Origin: Ciborinia camelliae
Taxonomy: Eukaryota > Ascomycota > Leotiomycetes > Helotiales > Sclerotiniaceae
Assembly (NCBI GenBank): GCA_025890175.1
Contig: JANPYM010000002.1
Location: 2,056,537 to 2,120,536 of the forward strand
Direction of reading: 5' to 3'
Length of the DNA stretch: 64,000 bases
The number at the start of each line of letters is the position of its first letter. Position 1 is the stretch's first letter. This document shows, one piece after another, positions 58,729-64,000 of this stretch. The position numbers and the translations under genes were made by a program. The notes below the pieces were generated by a model. It ran no database searches, was not told the DNA's origin, and worked only from the letters and a program-made list of their open reading frames with translations.

Positions 58729-59576
58729 TTAATTTTTCTGCATCCAGGGGATGTTAAGTTTGTCAGATGTGTTACGCAGACACCTATAATCATCACGTTC
58801 TGGAGGACATTGGAGATCGAATTCCGTTTGAAGACAATAAATCCTATCTCCCTCCGGAGTCTTAGCATCAAATTTGACGCTCCATTGTCCCTATACAAAG
58901 TCATGAGCCACCAGTCTGATCAAGGATACCTAGCCTAGTCATAATATACTTACCGGAGCGACCAGCCAGTCCGCAAACCACCCTGCGTAATCAATGAAGA
59001 CGGACCCTTCATTCGGTGGACAGGCTTTTTCGGGTTCGTTTGAATCGGGAGGCTGGTGCATTTTCTCGAGATAATCACATATGTTGAATGTCCCATTGAA
59101 CGTACCGAAGTCTCCTGTATTTGCGGTGATATTGAATTGATAATCTACGGTTGAGTATGGTGAGATGTCGCGGGTAAAGTTGCCTACAAAATGACGTAGA
59201 TGTTAGTTAGATAAATTGTTTAGACTTAATTGGGAAATGACGAAATAATAATCTTGATAGTAATTACCCCAGATAAAAACATCGATTTCTTCAACCCTAA
59301 AATATCAAATTAGATTATGAACTAAACTCAAGCCGACGGTCAAATCGTTACTGAGACATACAAAATAGGTTTGGGTCTGTTGACAATGCGCTCGATATCC
59401 AGGAGATCTGTGTCGCGGGATTCTGGACACAATTTGACAATTGAATCCCCGGATATTTCTCCAAGGCTATTTGAATTTCCAAAAATCAGAGGATTTTGTT
59501 GAACTTCCTTGACTGCTTTAACTAGTGCAGCTGCGTATAGCACGCAGATTGGAAAGAGTAACATGGTAAAATGCAT
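58729..59576 (-). CDS. Secreted ML-domain (NPC2-like) lipid-binding protein
   Basis: Four exons, 59576-59362, 59296-59268, 59183-58954 and 58890-58729, in phase to 211 aa. Introns are 63-84 nt with GTATGT, GTAATT, GTAAGT donors and ATTTTAG/GTAG/ATAG acceptors; exon 2 is just 29 nt. A signal peptide is evident (MHFTMLLFPICVLYAAALVKA). The rest matches the ML fold pattern: KLCPESRDTDLLDIERI, a short strand then WGNFTRDISPY, TGDFGTFNGTFNICDYL, KACPPNEG, a Trp-rich segment, and VAPGQWSVKFDAKTPEGDRI followed by YCLQTEFDLQC. In fungi the closest known group is the phosphatidylglycerol/phosphatidylinositol transfer and NPC2-like proteins. This one is longer, with an extra tail, and diverged, so lipid binding is an inference. 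An upstream in-frame TTG could extend the frame but would bury the signal peptide. Confidence 0.75.
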
Positions 59577-60355
59577 TGATTGAGTGAGATATGGTAGTTG
59601 AAGACTAAGGGAAATGCGCTTAAATTTGAGTTCAAAAAAACAGGAGGAGAGTAAGGAGGTAAATCCAAACAAAACGTTAGAGATGCGTAGATGTGCTACT
59701 AAGCCCTGCGGCACATATGTGGCTGACTCACTTGCATCTGCTCAAACACATCACCAACAATGCCCTGTAATCCTCTTGAGATTTATTGGATTTAGACTTC
59801 AAAGATAAATCCTTTCCACCAAACAGTTTGACTTGATTTCTCTCTTCCTGAGCAAGATTAAGACTGTGCCAACTATAGCAGTTTCATACCATTTCAGCCT
59901 GATGGTGAAATCCCTCCCAACTTATAGAACATCCCCAACCAACCTCTTTAAACCTCTTTCACAAAGAAGTCCAGTCATCAAAAAAGTTTAGGATACTTGC
60001 TCATCCTAATAAGACTGCACAGGCAGAGAATAACATTCTTTGAGTTATCGATATGATGTTATTATATGTCATGTCAAAATAAGTTATGGTCAAACTCATG
60101 ATGAACATGGACCTGACTGAAAGATAAACTTGGTTTGGTGGGACCCAAGTACCCTGAGCCAGAGTGGACCGAGTGGTAACTTTCTCGCTTACCAGTACTG
60201 TAGTATCCACTCCACTCTTATAATAAACAAAAGAGAAAAAATCTTCAACAAATGCATTAACATATCAAAAAGACATTATAGACCCCTCAGCCCTTCAAAA
60301 AAGAGTCCTAAAATTACCATTAGATGGCTAAATGACCAAAAATGAAAATATCAGA
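59577..60355. other. Intergenic region ML gene / tRNA-Met
   Basis: 780 bases with the ML-gene promoter and the flank 3' of the tRNA. No further tRNA or ORF is supported. Confidence 0.5.
60338..60348 (-). terminator. Pol III terminator T-runs after tRNA-Met
   Basis: In tRNA sense, TTTT (60348-60345) and TTTTT (60342-60338) begin 8 and 14 bases past the discriminator base, the usual place for RNA polymerase III termination. Confidence 0.65.
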
Positions 60356-60484
60356 TAGCAAGTCCCAGTTTCTGTCACGTGATGTTAGTATTTTGAATTA
60401 TTTTTTGAATTTGGAGATGAAAGCTTACCGATCTGGGGACCTCCGGGTTATGAGCCCGGCGCGCTTCCACTGCGCCAACTTGCT
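60356..60484 (-). tRNA. Initiator tRNA-Met(CAU) interrupted by a 57-nt T-loop insertion
   Basis: Exon A is 60484-60429 and exon B is 60371-60356. Joined, they form a 73-nt cloverleaf with no mismatch. The acceptor AGCAAGT pairs with ACTTGCT. The D stem is GCGC/GCGC, the anticodon arm CCGGG-CTCATAA-CCCGG, the T stem CCCAG/CTGGG, and the discriminator base A. It has the eukaryotic initiator hallmarks: A1-U72, three G-C pairs closing the anticodon stem, and a T loop AUCGAAA with A54 and A60 instead of the usual T54. The insertion falls between G57 and A58, splitting the B box. Its borders and branch site are those of a spliceosomal intron, not of a tRNA intron at 37/38. Either this is an active gene needing unorthodox splicing, or a recently interrupted pseudogene. 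The perfect stems favour recent or ongoing function. Confidence 0.85.
60372..60428 (-). other. Spliceosomal-type intron inside the tRNA-Met T loop
   Basis: 57 nt in tRNA sense, starting GTAAGC and ending GTGACAG, with TACTAAC about 13 nt before the AG. These are the same signals and size as the mRNA introns of this window. The sense strand has no run of four T, so it lacks a pol III terminator. One G can be assigned to either border; the GT-AG choice is preferred. Confidence 0.85.
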
Positions 60485-61013
60485 TGTTGTTTGATGAAGG
60501 TTCTGCGTGATTTTGGATATATATTGGGGAAATTGCAGATGGACCGATTGTGGAAAGAATGAGTCACAGTACAAGAGAATTTTCTCAAATAGGAAAGAGG
60601 GGCACCATTCGGGATCATTTCGGTATATTTTCTTTTGGGTGAGGTGGAACGGACAAAAACTGTAACTGTGTAAGATGACTGTAAGTGCAACATCAAAGGC
60701 AAAATTGTGTGAATGCAATGGATTTTTTGTATCGAGAGCATTTACTCGTTCTTTTCATTCTCAGTTATCTCATGACAAGATAGATATCTGTATCATTTTC
60801 TATCTACTCAGTACAGAATACTACCATACATCAAACCCCCAAACATATAATCGCTAACTTTTTGCATCAGGATATCAAAACATCATAAAGCTCCGTTGCA
60901 CTCCCCGAGAATAATAACAACCAACATGCTATACCAGAAAAACTTTTCACCATTCGTCCTTCTAGATTTGTATACCTCAAGACTCACTCAGAGCCTCTTC
61001 ATTCACAAGCATC
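60485..61013. other. Intergenic region tRNA-Met / LysM gene
   Basis: 530 bases holding the 5' flank of the tRNA and the 3' end of the LysM gene. ORFs crossing into the tRNA are chance frames. Confidence 0.5.
60518..60524 (-). promoter_or_regulatory. TATA-like element upstream of tRNA-Met
   Basis: TATATAT lies at -34 to -40 relative to the first tRNA base, in a CCCCAATATATATCC context, and CAACAA lies just before the tRNA. TATA-directed pol III transcription of tRNA genes is known in fission yeast; here it could compensate for the split B box. Inference. Confidence 0.4.
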
Positions 61014-61700
61014 TTAAGAGATAACAGTGAGACTGTCTGAAAGAGGTTGGCAGTTCATTGGAATGGTAAGAACGGGCGAAAGGGATTCAACCGAATCACT
61101 GTATCTGTATCCAGTGTTGAATCCAAACAATTGACCAACAGTAGAATTGTATTCCTCAGCCAAATCCTTGTACACACCGTAAGTGAACTGATATGGTTGA
61201 ACAGTACACTCAGAAGGACTGCATTGGGGTAATTTCATGTAACTGGTAGTGGTAATAACTTCATCAGCAGAGGAGACACCGAGCATGGAAGTGATAGCCT
61301 CGGTTGAGATGACGGAAACATCAAGGTTGAATTTGATGGCGATTTTGTTGAGGGTATCGTTGCGGACGGGGGTGTAGGTGTGAGGTCCTCCGTAAACACA
61401 GGAGGTGGTATCGTTCGATGCAGTGAGGAGACACGAATCATTGTCTGGATTGCAAACTTCGGCCGGAATGATCAAGACGAAACCGGTGTCAATGTATTCA
61501 GCATCTGGCATTCTGCTGGCGCGAGCAATATCACAAACACCGCGGTTGGTGGCGGCGGCAATGCTGAAGATGGTATCGGTTTCGGTTACAGTCCAGGTGG
61601 AGGCAGTGGTATTGAGGTTTGCTGTCGTGCAATTGGTATCCTCAGCGAAGGCAATTGAGGCCAAGCATGAAGCGAGGAGGGTAGCTTGAGAGATCTTCAT
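61014..61700 (-). CDS. Secreted LysM-domain protein (candidate LysM effector)
   Basis: Intronless, 228 aa from the ATG at 61700. A clear signal peptide (MKISQATLLASCLASIAFA) is followed by a Cys-rich mature protein without membrane anchor. LysM 1 spans about 36-79 (WTVTETDTIFSIAAATNRG ... LIIP), LysM 2 about 107-158 (HTYTPVRNDTLNKIAIKFN), and a third weaker repeat about 170-214 (YQFTYGVYKDLAEEYNSTVG ... VLTIP). Several N-glycosylation sequons (NCT, NTT, NDT, NST) are present. Fungal LysM effectors bind chitin oligomers and keep them from plant immune receptors, or shield hyphae from chitinases. That role is inferred from family and from the absence of any catalytic domain. The longer frame upstream of 61700 (to 61955) has no signal peptide and looks like leader sequence. 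Confidence 0.92.
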   Translation of the reverse strand: MKISQATLLASCLASIAFAEDTNCTTANLNTTASTWTVTETDTIFSIAAATNRGVCDIARASRMPDAEYIDTGFVLIIPAEVCNPDNDSCLLTASNDTTSCVYGGPHTYTPVRNDTLNKIAIKFNLDVSVISTEAITSMLGVSSADEVITTTSYMKLPQCSPSECTVQPYQFTYGVYKDLAEEYNSTVGQLFGFNTGYRYSDSVESLSPVLTIPMNCQPLSDSLTVIS

Positions 61701-63573
61701 TATGATTATTGGAAGGTCGTGGGGTTCGAACTGTGGTTTGTATAAGAACAGATTATCTAGTAAATGACTGAATGACTGAATGACTGAATGAATAGATGAG
61801 AAAAGCAGAGAACGATTGAAACTTCTTATAGTTGAAGCTTTCACCTGTACATACAGTCTGGCCCTCCTGGCGCCCTGGGTATTCTGTAAGTACCGTGCGT
61901 ACCAAGTGCGGATTGATGCGCTGACTGGGGGTATTGTGGATATCCCGTGGCCCAACTGAGCTGAGGTAAATCACTGCATCACATCAATATGTTCCAGGGC
62001 AATGAACGAGTAACTGAAACCTTCAGCTACCTACTTCTCTGTCTCTGGCCAAAATTATCAGGATACAGGTGGTGCGTACACCCTGCTACATACTGAATGC
62101 ATACAAGATACCCATCTATCCGGGCATGCACGTAAACAGTTGTGATCAATGCATATTGAAACAAGCAACAGCAAAAGGAATTTTTAGATGGACCGAAACA
62201 TCTAACCTTACTTGGACGGGTTTTGAGGGAGGTCAAAGTCGTGCCATCGTAATGCATTACGAATCTACAATACAAGATAGGCGGCGAAAGGGGAACTTTG
62301 GATGTTCCACGCGAAAAATGATAGTGGGTCACCCCGCATTGCCCACCTACATTGAAGAATCAGGACCTTCGGTACCGAAAGTCTTGGCTGAAGTTTGAAG
62401 AAAAATAAACATTTTGTTTGATCTTGATAATTGAGGCGTGTCCGAGTATCAGTAACTTTTTGAAAATATCAATTGCCAGGTTATTTTTGCAGGAAAAGCG
62501 TCCAAAAGATAAATGAGTACCTAACTTCCAGTTTAGGAAGTTGTTGCTGGTCTAGTTTTCAGTCGGTTCCGACGATAAGGCTGGGGTCAATTGACGCCAG
62601 TAAGGAGTATCAAAAAATGATTGGAAAGATGGACCTTCAATTTCGTTCATGTTGAAAAAAGTGCCTCAATTGCATATTTGCGGTGAGCCACACACAGCTG
62701 GCAACACGAGCGGCACCGCAAGCAAGATAGATGCTGAGGAGTCGTTGACGTTAGTCCTTTTCTTTCAGCCGATCGCAGTCTGGATTCCTAGTGGGATTCG
62801 AGACTAATAATGAGACTACGCAAAGATATCAGGTCATATTCCACTTGATCAGAATGGGTACCAATAATATGGTGTAGTATACACCACAAAGGGAACTCGT
62901 AGCTGTTGCGGAATATGATGAAAGCGTCATCATGCTACAGTGGATATGATTGAAGATATTTGCGTTAAATCCATATGGTTTTATTTGTATTTGGTTCCGC
63001 GTTGCATTTAGATTTCAAATCCATTATTCGTATTACGAATTCTCAAAGATAGATGTCTCTAGCATATAAATGCGCAAGTTGTGCTTGAACTCCAAGTTGG
63101 CAGATTCACATTTTTTGGAATGTTTTCATGTCTAGAAAGAAGGAAGGATAAGTAGACTCTTTCCAGTTTTCATTGCTAGGAATTGACTTGTATGTTAAGA
63201 TCTGATACATATCACCTGTTGATTATTCTCATCTGCATAATCTTAACACGATTTGACGTTATTTCAGATCCAAGGGTTGAGTCAATAGACCAGTCACATA
63301 GGTGATTGCATTACTCTCCGATTTCAAAAGATCCAGCGCATGTATGATTCATTTCTTCAATAGACGGTCTATTCAGTGCCTCAAAACGAACCTCCTATGC
63401 TCTTATCGCCTTACAAAATCAGGAGAAATGTATATATGTTGAGCCAATACGAGGACCAAATATCAAAAAATTACCCTCTTCTTGGGCCATCTTTATTTTC
63501 TTTTCATTGGGAAAGTTCTGGAGGGAATGTTTTTTTTTTTTTTTTGAAGAAAGGCCTCATGTTTCAATATACC

Positions 63574-63604
<31 letters not shown>

Positions 63605-64000
63605 TGCCATAATCATTATCCGAAATGCCAAAGTCCCAAAAACAATGTACGACCTGCTCTGCGGCTCCATCCTTCCACCTCAAGGCGTCGCTTTTTCATA
63701 TATGATTGAAGTGGGGACAAGTAAAGTGGATGATGGGGAAAGTTCTAAATTTGAGGTTAAATTTTACAGTCAAAGCGTATCTAGAATTGTACACCATCAC
63801 CAAGGAGGGCTTAATTCCACCACTAATTTATATCGGTCGCATACTTGGTCTCAGTAGTATACCTAGTCTCGATCATAAAGCTGTTATGGAATCTTGTACT
63901 GGAAATATCATTCTATGGTATATTGTTACTCTTGAAGTTGTTTCAAGGAAACTCATTTCTGGAAGTTGTGGGTTAATATCATCAAGAAAATTAATGGGTT
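61701..64000. other. Gene-free right end with microsatellites
   Basis: The LysM promoter is at its left, with GACTGAAT octamers at 61768-61795. A 16-base T run (63530-63545) and an AT dinucleotide array (63578-63604) lie near the right end. The frames at 62069-62398 (+) and 63507-63857 (+) are not recognisable as proteins; the latter is seeded by the AT repeat. A gene continuing past the right edge cannot be excluded. Confidence 0.5.
63578..63604. repeat. AT dinucleotide microsatellite
   Basis: About 13 AT units, 32 bases after a 16-base T run at 63530-63545. Confidence 0.9.

Noticed and set aside
60425..60718. 97-codon minus-strand ORF overlapping the tRNA
   Set aside because: Its C-terminus is a translation of the tRNA body, and no domain or splice partner is visible.
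1..64000. CRISPR arrays, bacterial operons, rRNA genes, intact transposons
   Set aside because: None seen: no regularly spaced repeats with unique spacers, no rRNA-like segment, and no reverse transcriptase, integrase or transposase motifs in any listed frame.

Overview
This window looks like nuclear DNA of a filamentous ascomycete. The genes carry many short spliceosomal introns (mostly 48-95 nt) with GT...CTAAC/CTGAC...AG signals. The gene content is fungal: PalH, Tel1, Nup192, Cul4, an RTA1-family protein, a LysM effector and a PTH11-like receptor relic. Simple repeats built on TAGGTAGGTA/ACCTACCTA fill the intergenic DNA. A Leotiomycete, probably of the Sclerotiniaceae (Botrytis/Sclerotinia type), is my inference from the protein sequences and repeat style; I could not run a search.

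Layout. 1-993 (-) is the 5' part of a Bud14-like SH3 protein cut by the window edge. After 5 kb of gene-free DNA comes palH (6110-8350 +), an ambient-pH receptor, with two tiny uORFs. 8351-10972 is a dense run of microsatellites holding the only assembly gap (10367-10376). Then come a ceramide synthase (10973-12558 -), cytochrome c oxidase subunit COX4 (14034-15030 +) and a vacuolar HMT1-type ABC transporter (15799-19037 -). 19038-27888 is almost 9 kb with no convincing gene. 27889-46725 is a dense conserved block: CUL4 (-), NUP192 (-) and TEL1 (+), the last two divergent over 505 bp. 49076-52731 holds a convergent pair, an RTA1-like membrane protein (+) and an MFS sugar transporter (-). The right third is accessory in character: a truncated PTH11-like receptor relic, a NAPE-PLD-type phospholipase, a secreted ML (NPC2-like) protein, an initiator tRNA-Met gene and a LysM effector, all on the minus strand and spaced by AT-rich DNA.

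I rebuilt exon structures by hand from splice consensus, reading-frame phase and family conservation. Every multi-exon model listed closes in phase. This recovered terminal exons that single-frame ORFs miss, such as the cullin C-terminus, the TEL1 FATC tail, the TEL1 N-terminal microexons and the whole 8-exon sugar transporter.

The most unusual feature is the tRNA-iMet(CAU) gene at 60356-60484 (-). Its cloverleaf is perfect only after removing a 57-nt insertion in the T loop. That insertion has textbook pre-mRNA intron signals (GTAAGC, TACTAAC, ACAG) and splits the B box of the internal pol III promoter. Three probable GC-AG introns, a weak splice donor in the sugar transporter, and a repeated TCACCGG element upstream of COX4 are secondary points of interest.
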